From: an uncultured Bacilli bacterium
GTDB lineage: Bacteria > Bacillota_I > Bacilli_A > RF39 > UBA660
DNA length: 64,000 bases
Assembly: GCA_934102335.1 (NCBI GenBank)
Contig: CAKOSP010000005.1
Location: 68,179 to 132,178, forward strand
Reading direction: 5' to 3'
Made by a program: the position numbers and the translations under genes. A model generated the notes under the pieces. That model was not told the DNA's origin, made no database searches, and saw nothing but the letters and a program-made list of their open reading frames with translations. Within the stretch, counting starts at the first letter, position 1, and each line of letters starts with the position of its first letter. Of the stretch, positions 53,801 through 62,525 are shown one piece after another.

Positions 53801-54246
53801 TGAAAAAAGTATTAACAGTATTATTAGTAGTAATTTTTACTTTATGTGGTTGTAGTAAAAATGATGGAAAGTTTTATCTTGATAAGGAATATTATGGTAG
53901 TTCTGAATTCATTGAAGTTGATTCACGTCAAATAAATGAATTGCAAGAAAAGAAAGCTTCTTATATAGTTTTTACTTATAATCCCTTTTGTTCTTTGCAA
54001 GTTCCTTGTGATGATATTTTTAAAGAATATATGAAAAATAATAAAGTAAGTTTTTATTCCATTTCTTACGATGAATTTTCTAAAACTGAACTTGTGAAAA
54101 CAGTTAAATTTGCACCTTCAGTTATAATTATTAATAAAGGCGAAATAAAAGCTTATTTAGATGCTTCTTTAGATAGTGATTTAGATAAATATCAGGATAC
54201 AGAGAAATTTAGTGATTGGATTAATAGTTTTATAAAACTAAAATAA
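53800..54246 (+). CDS. Thioredoxin-like lipoprotein with C-x5-C motif
   Basis: 148 residues. Lipobox LCGCS gives a lipid-anchored Cys at about residue 18. The mature part has a thioredoxin-like strand-helix start SYIVFTYNPFCSLQVPCDDIF, where two cysteines are five residues apart instead of CxxC, and the cis-Pro region FAPSVII. It may be a disulfide handling or membrane-bound redox protein. Adjacent rhodanese-like gene is co-translated. Confidence 0.72.
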   Translation: MKKVLTVLLVVIFTLCGCSKNDGKFYLDKEYYGSSEFIEVDSRQINELQEKKASYIVFTYNPFCSLQVPCDDIFKEYMKNNKVSFYSISYDEFSKTELVKTVKFAPSVIIINKGEIKAYLDASLDSDLDKYQDTEKFSDWINSFIKLK

Positions 54247-54268
54247 AAGCTAGTAATAGCTTTTTTTT
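54245..54268 (+). terminator. Terminator after the thioredoxin-like gene
   Basis: AAAAGCTA (54245-54252) pairs with TAGCTTTT (54257-54264), loop GTAA; T run to 54268. Confidence 0.85.
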
Positions 54269-54296
54269 AATGATATTATATTGATGGAGGATAGTT

Positions 54297-55013
54297 ATGA
54301 ATAAAAAAATTATTATTAGTATATGCGTGGTTGTAGCATTAATTATAGGAGTTGTTTCTTATTTTGTTGTAAAAGATATGAAACAAGAATCTAAGTTGTT
54401 AACAGAAGCTTCAATCGTTGTAGATGCGATTGATTTTGATAATTTAAATGAAGAAGTTATAAATAAACATTTATCAAAAATTGTTACCCATGGAGATTAT
54501 GCAGTTGTAGAAAAAGCGTTCAAAGATTACATACATGATTATTTATATGATTTTAATGTAGTAAAAATAGTAAATGTATTAAATGATGAAAGAATTGTTA
54601 ATTTGTTATCTATAGAAAATTATAAAAAAGATGGAAAAGAATTTACTGAATCTAAAACATATTTAGATGAGACAATAAGTTTTTTAAAAATAAGTAAAGA
54701 AAAATATCATGAATATATAAGTGATGAAAAGGTTCTTTCTTATATAAATGATAAAGGCTTGGATAGTTATTATGTTGATCTTTATAAAAATGAATTGATT
54801 GGAGATTTAAAAGCTCAAGATGAAAGTGATTCTTTTAATAAATCACTTGATAGCATTATTAATATTTTAGATATCTATAAGCAGGTTTTAAATTTATTAT
54901 CTACAAATAAAAATACTTGGAATATTGAGAATGATCAAATAGTATTTAATTCACAAAATGTATTAGATTCATATACAAATTTATTAAATAAAATAACAGA
55001 GGATACTAATTAA
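54297..55013 (+). CDS. Hypothetical single-pass exported protein
   Basis: 238 residues with an N-terminal membrane segment (about 4-24) and a helical acidic extracellular part. No lipobox. No family recognised. RBS GGAGGATAG. Its end overlaps the converging 55006-55347 gene by 8 nt. Confidence 0.55.
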   Translation: MNKKIIISICVVVALIIGVVSYFVVKDMKQESKLLTEASIVVDAIDFDNLNEEVINKHLSKIVTHGDYAVVEKAFKDYIHDYLYDFNVVKIVNVLNDERIVNLLSIENYKKDGKEFTESKTYLDETISFLKISKEKYHEYISDEKVLSYINDKGLDSYYVDLYKNELIGDLKAQDESDSFNKSLDSIINILDIYKQVLNLLSTNKNTWNIENDQIVFNSQNVLDSYTNLLNKITEDTN

Positions 55014-55347
55014 TATTATTTGTGTTTTTTAATTGCTCAATTTCTTGATTTAAGGCATTTACCATTTTTTTTAGCATCTCGATTGTATTTTCATCATCGC
55101 TATTATCATTATTTCTGTTAGAAAAAGTGTAGGAGTTATTTTTGCCTGATTCAGTTGATCCAGGTGCTTCTAAGCCGCGTTCTTGCATTACGGCACGATA
55201 AAATGCATTTGTTGATAAAACTTGTGCTACTAACATTAACCAATTGCCTAAGGCATTTTGTTCATTGGCAGTCATATCATCTATAAGGATATATCCTACA
55301 ATTACAGCACTTAATGAAAAAACTTTTGGAGGAACATTTGGTAACAT
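55006..55347 (-). CDS. Small conserved-looking hypothetical protein
   Basis: 113 residues. The first half has LSAVIVGYILIDDMTANEQN and ALGNWLMLVAQVLSTNAFY, a hydrophobic helix and an amphipathic helix; the second half is Asn/Ser-rich and then a short coil. RBS AAGGAGG. I recall similar small proteins in Firmicutes without a known role; that is not verified. Converges with the 54297 gene. Confidence 0.6.
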   Translation of the reverse strand: MLPNVPPKVFSLSAVIVGYILIDDMTANEQNALGNWLMLVAQVLSTNAFYRAVMQERGLEAPGSTESGKNNSYTFSNRNNDNSDDENTIEMLKKMVNALNQEIEQLKNTNNIN

Positions 55348-55456
55348 AAAAACCTCCTTAAGATGAATTCTATAATATAAAATATTCTAATATTAGGTTA
55401 ATATGATTGATTTTAAAAAAATTATGTTATAATAAACAAGCAAGGGAGAGTTTTGT

Positions 55457-55957
55457 ATGAAAATTATTCTTAAAGATAAAGTTTATGTCCAATGGATAGA
55501 TATTAAAAATTTGGTTTATGCTAAATGTGCATTAGGATTTTATTGTCCTGATCTGGTTTGTCATAAATATACAGAATTAAATGAAAATGGCTCTATTATG
55601 GAATCTGAATTTGTAAAGTTTGAAGATGCAGAAGTTGTTCTATTTTTTAATAATTTTGATTTTATAATTGATTATATTACTTTTATGAAAATGAATAAAA
55701 AAGAAATGGCAATGAAGTATAATTATCTTTTAAAATCTAGAAATTATATCTCACAGTTTATACATTATGATTGTGCTGAAAAACATAATGTAGAACGTAA
55801 AAAATTATTAGCAAAATACGATTATTTAACTTATCAAATATTGGAGTTAAATAAATTTGTTGATTTTAAGCAAGGTAAGTTTGAAATGAAACTCCCAACA
55901 GGTGTAGATTATCCTAAAGGATATAATAGAAAATTGGCTAAAAATAAAAAAAGATAA
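55457..55957 (+). CDS. Hypothetical protein
   Basis: 166 residues, soluble, with several Cys and many Lys/Tyr. RBS GGGAGAG. No motif recognised. A TATAAT-like box at 55427-55433 precedes it. It converges on the 55971-56288 gene with a shared hairpin. Confidence 0.5.
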   Translation: MKIILKDKVYVQWIDIKNLVYAKCALGFYCPDLVCHKYTELNENGSIMESEFVKFEDAEVVLFFNNFDFIIDYITFMKMNKKEMAMKYNYLLKSRNYISQFIHYDCAEKHNVERKKLLAKYDYLTYQILELNKFVDFKQGKFEMKLPTGVDYPKGYNRKLAKNKKR

Positions 55958-55980
55958 ATCATCAAAAGATTTATCTTTTT
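55948..55980. terminator. Bidirectional terminator
   Basis: AAAAAGATAAATC (55948-55960) pairs with GATTTATCTTTTT (55968-55980), 7-nt loop. Serves both converging genes. Confidence 0.88.
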
Positions 55981-56288
55981 CTTTTTCTGTTGAATGCTAT
56001 GTAATAATCACAACTAACTACTTCTTTTTCAAGATCAATAATTGTTTTGGTAACAAAATAGCCTTTAAATTTTAGTGCTCTTTTTAAAGTGTCGTATAAT
56101 TGAAACGATGTAATTTTGTTATACTTTGATGTAGTAGGATCACCATATACCATTGGAGTAAATGCCAATAATTGGTGATTTATGCATTTTATTTGCAATT
56201 TATAAGTTTCTACGTACTGTGATAAATATTCCTCAATTATTTTACTTGCTTCTTGAAAAGTGAGTTTAAGTGTTTCTTGATTACTCAT
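55971..56288 (-). CDS. Hypothetical protein
   Basis: 105 residues, soluble, basic C-terminus RKRKR. RBS CAGGAGG is just upstream on the minus strand, with a TATAAT (plus 56310-56315) behind it. No family recognised. Confidence 0.5.
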   Translation of the reverse strand: MSNQETLKLTFQEASKIIEEYLSQYVETYKLQIKCINHQLLAFTPMVYGDPTTSKYNKITSFQLYDTLKRALKFKGYFVTKTIIDLEKEVVSCDYYIAFNRKRKR

Positions 56289-56532
56289 AATACCTCCTGA
56301 TTAATTAGTATTATAACATAGAATGTTTTATTTGCTAGTTAAATCTGCTGTTTTAAAGTATTTTGTGGCTTTTGGTTAAGTATTTTTAGGCTAAATCTTA
56401 AATAATTTATAATAAGATATGTAATAAAAATAAAAAGATTGATATTTAATTCAAGTAAATTAAAGTGATCATAGCAAATTATTTTAATAATATAAGTAAA
56501 TGTGTTAAAATATATATTAAGTTGGTGATACT
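56289..56532. other. Divergent intergenic region before helD
   Basis: Carries the minus-strand -10 for the 55971-56288 gene (56310-56315). On the plus strand, TGTTAAAAT (-10 TAAAAT at 56506-56511, extended TG) probably drives helD, with a weak TTTAAT 17 nt upstream. The rest is AT-rich with no clear gene or repeat. Confidence 0.5.
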
Positions 56533-58512
56533 ATGACAATTAGTAGTGCGGAAATGGAAAAAGAGAAAAGCTATTTGGAGCAAGTAAAAAAAGTTGCAAA
56601 TGACATGATTGCTAGTATAGATACAAAAGTAAAAGAAGAAAAACAAGATATATTTGAAATAAAAAAATATATTTGGGATGAATGTAAAGCCATGGGAGAG
56701 TTAGAATATGGTAACTTATTAAATGATACCGATGCAAAGGTAAAAAGAACTAACGATCAAATTATGCAGGGATTTATGTATAAAAAAATTCTTGATAATG
56801 CTTATTTTAGTAGAGTTGATTTTAAAACGGATAGTGAATTTATAAATGTTTATATTGGATTACACGGTTTATATAGTGATGATAAAAATTATATTTTTGA
56901 TTGGCGAGCACCTATTTCAAGTTTATTTTATGATTATACGATAGGTAATGCTGAATATGATGCACCTATAGGAAAAATAAAAGGTAAAATTGAACTGAGA
57001 CGTCAATATAAAATTGAATCAGGATATATTAAGAGAATAATTGAAAATGACATTAATATTGACGATGAAATACTTCAAGAAGTTTTATCTTCAAATTCTT
57101 CTGATAAAATGAAAAATATAGTTACTACAATTCAAACAGAACAAAATACAGTAATAAGGAATACAAAAGATAAATTTTTAATTGTCCAGGGTGTTGCGGG
57201 AAGTGGAAAAACTTCGGTAGCATTACATAGAATTGCTTACTTATTATATAAAGAAGATAATTTAAATAGTAATAATGTCCTTATATTTTCCCCAAATAAT
57301 GTTTTTAGTGAATATATCTCTAATGTCCTACCTGAGTTAGGTGAGGAAAATGTTTTAAATACAACCTTTAATGATTTGGTGAAATCTTATATTAAAAATC
57401 ACAAAAATATAGAAACTTTTTCAGAATTTTTAGAGCGTAAGTATGAAGGCATAAATAATAATGAAAAAGATGATTGTATTTATACTAAAAATGAATTAGA
57501 TGAGTTTATGAATCGATTTTTAAATAAATTTATATTTAAATATGGGATAAATATAAATGGTATCTATTTTAATCAATTTGAATTAAATAAGCGGTTAACT
57601 GAAAAGTATAAAAAACTTCCATTTTTAGATCGAGTTGATAGTATTTCAGAATATATATGTAATAATGTAAATATTTCAGTTAAGAAATATAAGACTAAAA
57701 TTAAAAATAGATTATTAAAAGAACTTGAGATTGAACTTAATCCAATTAATATTTATAACCAATTTTTAGAATCTAAAAATTGTGAAAAGGATATTAGTAA
57801 AAAAGTTTATTTTGAAGATTTAGTTAATATTATTTATATTTATTTTGAGCTAAATGGTTATCCATATAATAGTAATGTTAAACACATTATAATTGATGAA
57901 GCCCAAGATTATTCTAAAATACAATTTTACATTTTAAAAAAGATTTTTCCCCATTCTTATTTCACAATACTTGGCGATGTTAATCAAACTATAAATCCAT
58001 ATTGTAAATATAATTCTCTTGAAGAAATTGCTTCGATTTTTGATAATAATGCACGTTATATTGAACTTAATAAAACTTACCGCTCTAGTATGGAGATAAT
58101 AGATTTTTCTAATAAAATTTTGGGTATAAATCATGTTAATTCAGTTAGAGGCAAAAGTGGTTTTCCTATAATTTCTAAAACTGAAAAAATATCTAGCAAA
58201 AATATTATAGATGATATTATAAAAATGAGAATTGATGGTATGAAGACTATTGCAATAATTACTAAAAATGCAAAAGAAGCAAAGAAACTATATAGGATAA
58301 TTGAAAATAAAAGTAACAATATCAAGTTTACTTTAAATACAATTATGAAAGATTGTGTGACAATATTACCTTCATATATAGCTAAGGGATTAGAATTTGA
58401 TGGTGTAATTGTATGTAATACTTTAGAAGACAGATATACTGATAAAGAAAAAAAATTATTTTATGTTGTATGTACTAGGGCTCAACATCAGTTAATAATC
58501 TATAATAATTAA
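56533..58512 (+). CDS. helD: HelD-like UvrD-family helicase (RNA polymerase recycling)
   Basis: 659 residues. The N-terminal coiled arm starts MEKEKSYLEQVKKVAND, as in HelD, which inserts into RNA polymerase channels. Walker A is VQGVAGSGKTSVALHRIAYLL, motif II IIDEAQDYS, motif III GDVNQTINPY, motif IV near LNKTYRSS, motif VI YVVCTRAQHQL. A little shorter than B. subtilis HelD (about 770). Removes RNA polymerase from stalled complexes. RBS GGTGAT. It has no clear terminator; the RiPP-like locus follows with its own promoter. Confidence 0.88.
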   Translation: MTISSAEMEKEKSYLEQVKKVANDMIASIDTKVKEEKQDIFEIKKYIWDECKAMGELEYGNLLNDTDAKVKRTNDQIMQGFMYKKILDNAYFSRVDFKTDSEFINVYIGLHGLYSDDKNYIFDWRAPISSLFYDYTIGNAEYDAPIGKIKGKIELRRQYKIESGYIKRIIENDINIDDEILQEVLSSNSSDKMKNIVTTIQTEQNTVIRNTKDKFLIVQGVAGSGKTSVALHRIAYLLYKEDNLNSNNVLIFSPNNVFSEYISNVLPELGEENVLNTTFNDLVKSYIKNHKNIETFSEFLERKYEGINNNEKDDCIYTKNELDEFMNRFLNKFIFKYGININGIYFNQFELNKRLTEKYKKLPFLDRVDSISEYICNNVNISVKKYKTKIKNRLLKELEIELNPINIYNQFLESKNCEKDISKKVYFEDLVNIIYIYFELNGYPYNSNVKHIIIDEAQDYSKIQFYILKKIFPHSYFTILGDVNQTINPYCKYNSLEEIASIFDNNARYIELNKTYRSSMEIIDFSNKILGINHVNSVRGKSGFPIISKTEKISSKNIIDDIIKMRIDGMKTIAIITKNAKEAKKLYRIIENKSNNIKFTLNTIMKDCVTILPSYIAKGLEFDGVIVCNTLEDRYTDKEKKLFYVVCTRAQHQLIIYNN

Positions 58513-58544
58513 TAATTTTTAATAATCTAAAAATTTCTATTAGT

Positions 58545-58573
58545 TTGCGTTTTAGTGAATTATGTGCTATTGT
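58545..58573 (+). promoter_or_regulatory. Promoter of the RiPP-like locus
   Basis: -35 TTGCGT at 58545-58550, 17-nt spacer, -10 TATTGT at 58568-58573 with TGC just upstream (extended -10). Confidence 0.5.
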
Positions 58574-58595
58574 AACAGATAGAGGAGGAGCGTTT

Positions 58596-58718
58596 ATGAA
58601 AATAATTAAAGTAAATACTGCTAAAAATAGCATTAACGATTTATCGGATGCTAAAAAAATGATTCTTGCTAACTCATCACTTGATGCTTGTGGATGTACT
58701 GGCAATGGTCAATGCTAG
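58596..58718 (+). CDS. Candidate RiPP precursor, 40 residues, core with three Cys
   Basis: A short ORF with a strong Shine-Dalgarno AGGAGGAG 5 nt upstream. The peptide begins MKIIKVNTAKNSIND (leader-like) and ends SSLDACGCTGNGQC: Cys at 32, 34 and 40 in a Gly-rich C-terminus. It lies 55 nt before a radical SAM/SPASM gene and is followed by a hairpin. Small Cys/Gly-rich peptides in this position are typical substrates for thioether-forming SPASM enzymes (sactipeptide/ranthipeptide type). The exact RiPP class and product are unknown; no six-Cys SCIFF pattern is present. Confidence 0.75.
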   Translation: MKIIKVNTAKNSINDLSDAKKMILANSSLDACGCTGNGQC

Positions 58719-58720
58719 TT

Positions 58721-58750
58721 AAATGAGTGAAGTGGTGACTTCACTCATTT
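58721..58750 (+). terminator. Attenuator hairpin between precursor and radical SAM gene
   Basis: Perfect 12-bp stem AAATGAGTGAAG (58721-58732) with CTTCACTCATTT (58739-58750), 6-nt loop TGGTGA. The following T tract is weak. It is likely to stabilise the precursor mRNA or to partially terminate, giving more precursor than enzyme, as in other RiPP operons. Confidence 0.8.
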
Positions 58751-58773
58751 TCTAAATTAAAAAGGTGTAAAAG

Positions 58774-60042
58774 ATGTATAAAGTAAGTAACTATAATATA
58801 GTCAAACAATATGATGATAAGATAATCGTATATAATTCTTATACTAAAGCAAGTTTATTTTTAGAAAAAGATTCTTCAACGGAAGCATTTGAAAATATTG
58901 AAAAATTTAATACATTGGATAAAGACACACAAAAAGTGTTAATTGATAATGGCTTTATAATTGATAGTGATAGGGATGAATTTGCAGAAATCAAATATAT
59001 GTATGAAAAAAAATATTATGATAAAACATTTTTAAATGTTGTTTTAGTCCCATCTCTTGCTTGTAACTTTGCTTGTCCATATTGTTTTGAAAAAGATTTA
59101 AAATGTGGAAAAGAAAATATAAAAGAATATTTTTCAGCATTAAAAAAATTTGCTAAAAACAATTTCAAAAATTATCAATGTGTACAAATAAGTTTGTTTG
59201 GTGGTGAACCTTTGTTATTTGCAAATGATTGTTTGGATTTTTTAAGTTGGGTGAGGGAAGATTCAATAGAACAAAAATATGATTATTTTTGTTCTATTGT
59301 AACAAATGGTTCACTTTTAACAGAAACGATTTTAGAACAACTTTTAAAACATAATTTAAAGATGTTACAAATAACTATTGACTCTGACAAAAAGACTCAC
59401 GATTTAACAAGAAAATTTAAAACTGGGCAACCATCATTTGATCTTTTGATTGATAAGATTTCAATGATTATTAAAAAGACTAAAGACTATTCTGACTTTA
59501 ATTTTATTTTAAGAATAAATCTTTCTAATACTTCAGTAGAAAAGGTGAAAAAATCATTGGAATATATTAAGCCTGAATATCGTTTTAAAGTTAATTTGTT
59601 AATAAGGTCGGTATATAATACTCACGCATATAAAGACAATAATAAAAATGATAATTCGCAAATTGATGATTACTTTTCGATGGGTAAAGATTTGGGCTTT
59701 GTGATTTTTCAAGAAAGTTTCCATTATCAAAGTTGTGAAGCTTGCGCTGATGACAAATTCTTTTATCTTATGCCGGATTTAACTGTGTGGAAATGTATTA
59801 ATGATTTAAATTATAATGATGCTTGTATAGGTAAAATTGATCAAAATGGAAATATACATATAAATCCAAGTAAAAATGTTAAGTGGTCTAAAAATGCTAT
59901 GTCTACATTTTCTGATGAAGAATGCGTAAATTGTAAATTACTTCCTGATTGCTATGGTGGTTGTATATTGAAAAAATGTAAGACTTGCAAAAAACAATGC
60001 CGACCATTTGAAATGACTAGTATGCTTCATATTTTTAGATAA
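58774..60042 (+). CDS. Radical SAM/SPASM peptide maturase
   Basis: 422 residues. The radical SAM cluster motif is CNFACPYC at residues 97-104. A short N-terminal domain of about 85 residues may be a leader-binding RRE-like or PqqD-like fold. LFGGEPL is the SAM-binding GGE motif. The C-terminus is a SPASM domain: CEAC near 320, then CVNCKLLPDCYGGCILKKC, KTCKKQC, which bind auxiliary 4Fe-4S clusters. Such enzymes install Cys-to-carbon thioethers or similar bonds in RiPP precursors. The small Cys-containing ORF upstream is the obvious substrate. RBS AAAGGTGT. Confidence 0.88.
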   Translation: MYKVSNYNIVKQYDDKIIVYNSYTKASLFLEKDSSTEAFENIEKFNTLDKDTQKVLIDNGFIIDSDRDEFAEIKYMYEKKYYDKTFLNVVLVPSLACNFACPYCFEKDLKCGKENIKEYFSALKKFAKNNFKNYQCVQISLFGGEPLLFANDCLDFLSWVREDSIEQKYDYFCSIVTNGSLLTETILEQLLKHNLKMLQITIDSDKKTHDLTRKFKTGQPSFDLLIDKISMIIKKTKDYSDFNFILRINLSNTSVEKVKKSLEYIKPEYRFKVNLLIRSVYNTHAYKDNNKNDNSQIDDYFSMGKDLGFVIFQESFHYQSCEACADDKFFYLMPDLTVWKCINDLNYNDACIGKIDQNGNIHINPSKNVKWSKNAMSTFSDEECVNCKLLPDCYGGCILKKCKTCKKQCRPFEMTSMLHIFR

Positions 60043-60066
60043 TTTGTTATCTATGGTGGTTAGTAT

Positions 60067-60933
60067 ATGAAATTAAATATATGTGAATATGAATTAATGC
60101 ATAATTTGCAACAAAAAGGAAATAGAAAATCTTATAAAATAGGATTTACACGTGCTATAATGGATGTAGGAAATTTTAGAAAGTTTCAAGAAGATTCAAT
60201 TCTAATTACTTCACATAAAGAATCACTAGGCAATGAAATGTTATTAGTGGCTGATGGTATGGGTGGATTAGAAAATGGTGCTCGTGCAAGTAGATTGTCA
60301 GCCATGTATTTAATGGCGTGGTTTCAAACTTTAGATTCTAATGTTTTTAAAGCTACAAAATACTTGAAAAGGGAATTTTCAACTTTTATTTGTAAGTTAG
60401 ATGAAATAATTAGGCAGGAATGTGGAAAAGGTGGTACTACATTGGTTTGTGCCTTTATATTAAAAGATTCTTTAGTGGTTGCTAATATTGGTGATTCTCG
60501 TGCGTACATTTATAATGATGATAACCTTATTCAATTAACAGTTGATCACTCTATAACACAAAATCTTTTTAATGAAGGAGTTATAGAAGAAAAAGATAAT
60601 ATGAGATTTCATAAGAACAATCATTTAATTCTATCTAGAATTGGTTGTGAAAAAAAATTATTGGAATTAGATTTTTACGAAATGGGTATTGATAAATTCG
60701 ATAAATTATTCTTGTTTTCTGATGGTATAACTGATTGTATTTCTGAAAAAAGGTTGAAAGAATTAATTAAAATAAATTCTGATAATATTTTATGTGATGC
60801 TATTATAAATGAGGCATTAAATATTGATTCATATTTATACAATTTAAATCATGATGATTATTATGATAAAATATCTGCAGGAAAAGATAATGCATCAATT
60901 GTCTTTAGAAGGAATAGGAAACTTAAAAAATGA
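60067..60933 (+). CDS. PP2C-type protein phosphatase
   Basis: 288 residues. PPM blocks are visible: QEDSILIT, VADGMGGLENGARAS, GGTTLVCAFILKDSLVVANIGDSRAY, LFSDGITDCI and GKDNASIVF (metal-binding Asp residues in each). It dephosphorylates Ser/Thr-phosphorylated proteins or acts in a partner-switching step. It lies 24 nt after the radical SAM gene and overlaps the kinase-like gene by 4 nt, so the three are one unit. No protein kinase of the Hanks type is in the window. Confidence 0.87.
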   Translation: MKLNICEYELMHNLQQKGNRKSYKIGFTRAIMDVGNFRKFQEDSILITSHKESLGNEMLLVADGMGGLENGARASRLSAMYLMAWFQTLDSNVFKATKYLKREFSTFICKLDEIIRQECGKGGTTLVCAFILKDSLVVANIGDSRAYIYNDDNLIQLTVDHSITQNLFNEGVIEEKDNMRFHKNNHLILSRIGCEKKLLELDFYEMGIDKFDKLFLFSDGITDCISEKRLKELIKINSDNILCDAIINEALNIDSYLYNLNHDDYYDKISAGKDNASIVFRRNRKLKK

Positions 60934-61805
60934 CAAAAATACAAGAAAAATGGCGAGATAGCTTAACTGATATAAATGATGTTGAATTTAAACGTGTGAA
61001 ATTTGAAAAAATAATAAATTATCCACCTGCAGGTAACGATGTATTTGAGTGTATAGGAAAATATAAAGGAAAACCAATTAATTTTATTTTTAAAAGTGAA
61101 AGAGGAGAGTTTGCTGATTTTACAAATGAAATAAAAGTTTTAAATGCTGTAAATAATATATTTCCTGTACCAAAAGTTTTAGAAAGTGGAAAAATAAATA
61201 AATACATATATATAGTTCTTTCAAAAATTCAAGGAGAAAAACTTTCAGATATTTTTAAAGAAGATATAAATGCAGATAAAAGCAAATATTTGTATTTATA
61301 TGGTCAGACTTTAGCTAAAATTCATAGATTAGATATAGATTGGAAGCTTGCTAAAATTCGTGATATCAATGATTATCCTAGTACTAAAATTTATAAAAAT
61401 CTGGATGACTGGGATTTAAATATTATTAAATATTTAAAAGATACGAAACCAATAATTAATTATGATACCTTTATACATGGTGATTTTCATTATGGAAATA
61501 TTCTTTGGGATGATTATAAAATAACAGGTATTTTAGATTGGGAATATTCTGGTAATGGATTTAAAGAACAAGATATTGCTTGGTCTTTGATTTTGAGACC
61601 GGGACAGAGATTTATGGATGATTTTAAGGATTTAGAAGTATTTTTAAATGGGTATAAAAGTATTAATAACTATGATAAAGATAAATTAAAGTGGTGTTTA
61701 ATAAATGGCTCAATGCATTTTTATCTAATGTATAAAAAACAAAATAGCACTGAATATTTAGGCAAATTAAAACAATTAATATGTTTTTTTATAGAAACAT
61801 TGTAG
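60930..61805 (+). CDS. APH-fold phosphotransferase/kinase-like protein
   Basis: 291 residues. The catalytic motif is FIHGDFHYGNILWDD (Brenner-type HxDxxxxN) and the metal site is GILDWEYSG, as in aminoglycoside/choline kinase-like proteins. The N-terminal half has the ATP-binding beta sheet with INFIFKSERGEFADF. Substrate unknown; small-molecule kinase or self-resistance enzyme are both possible. Overlap with the PP2C gene implies joint regulation with the RiPP-like enzymes. Confidence 0.82.
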   Translation: MTKIQEKWRDSLTDINDVEFKRVKFEKIINYPPAGNDVFECIGKYKGKPINFIFKSERGEFADFTNEIKVLNAVNNIFPVPKVLESGKINKYIYIVLSKIQGEKLSDIFKEDINADKSKYLYLYGQTLAKIHRLDIDWKLAKIRDINDYPSTKIYKNLDDWDLNIIKYLKDTKPIINYDTFIHGDFHYGNILWDDYKITGILDWEYSGNGFKEQDIAWSLILRPGQRFMDDFKDLEVFLNGYKSINNYDKDKLKWCLINGSMHFYLMYKKQNSTEYLGKLKQLICFFIETL

Positions 61806-61817
61806 TAGGGTAGTGTG

Positions 61818-62007
61818 ATGTATTTTTATTTAAAATATGATACTATATCTAATAGTATTAGATAAACGAGGCGCAGTTGGTGTTTTGAATTATTTGGCGT
61901 TTGATAAAAATGAAGCAACAGCGGGAAAATTAAGTGAAAAATTAAACGTTACAACAGCAAGGGTTGCTAGTATACTTAATTCTTTAGAAAATAAAAAATA
62001 TTATTAA
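61818..62007 (+). pseudogene. MarR-family regulator remnant
   Basis: The frame 61837-62007 encodes DKRGAVGVLNYLAFDKNEAT and then KLSEKLNVTTARVASILNS, which is the winged-helix DNA-binding part of a MarR/HTH regulator, and stops after ENKKYY. A likely original start at 61818 (MYFYLKYDT) is in another frame, so a frameshift and a C-terminal truncation are both present. Immediately after it, an ABC permease fragment begins. Confidence 0.65.
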
Positions 62008-62515
62008 TACTTACAACAAAGACCAGGAAGAAGCTGGTAATGATAGCAATGTATTTACTCTTAGTGATTTAGTAGGAATGCTAATGTCATCTGTAACAGA
62101 TATAGTTGATATGATTAGTTATGTTTTAATTGGATTTGTTTCAATATCTTTAGTAGTGCCAAGTATTATGATTGGTATTATTACTTATATTTCAGTGTTA
62201 GAAAGAACAAAAAAAATTGGTATTTTAAGAGCAATTGGAGCTAGTAAAAAAGATGTATCTAGATTATTTATTGCGGAAACTTTAATAGTAGGTTTTACTG
62301 CTGGCGTAATTGGAATTGTAATATCTTTATTATTAAATATTCCTATAAATATGATAATTAGTCGAATTGCAGGTGTTAATAATTTGAGCCAGCTACCATT
62401 AATTGGGGGTATAACTTTAATAATTATTAGCGTTGTTTTAACTATGATAGCAGGACTTATACCATCGAGATTAGCAAGTAAAAAAGATCCTGTTGAATCA
62501 TTGAGAAGTGAATAA
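61988..62515 (+). pseudogene. FtsX/MacB-type ABC permease fragment
   Basis: Open frame without a proper start, joined directly after the MarR remnant. Encodes TYNKDQEEAGNDSNVFTLSD, a membrane segment, then ITYISVLERTKKIGILRAIG and ASKKDVSRLFIAETLIVGF, the classic FtsX-like C-terminal domain, ending IPSRLASKKDPVESLRSE. At least 200 N-terminal residues are missing. An internal ATG at 62078 could give a 145-residue product, but function is unlikely. Confidence 0.75.
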
Positions 62516-62525
62516 AGAAGGGAAT

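Noticed and set aside
58475..58705. Minus-strand frame over the RiPP precursor
   Set aside because: The plus-strand short ORF has the RBS, promoter and context; the antisense frame has none.
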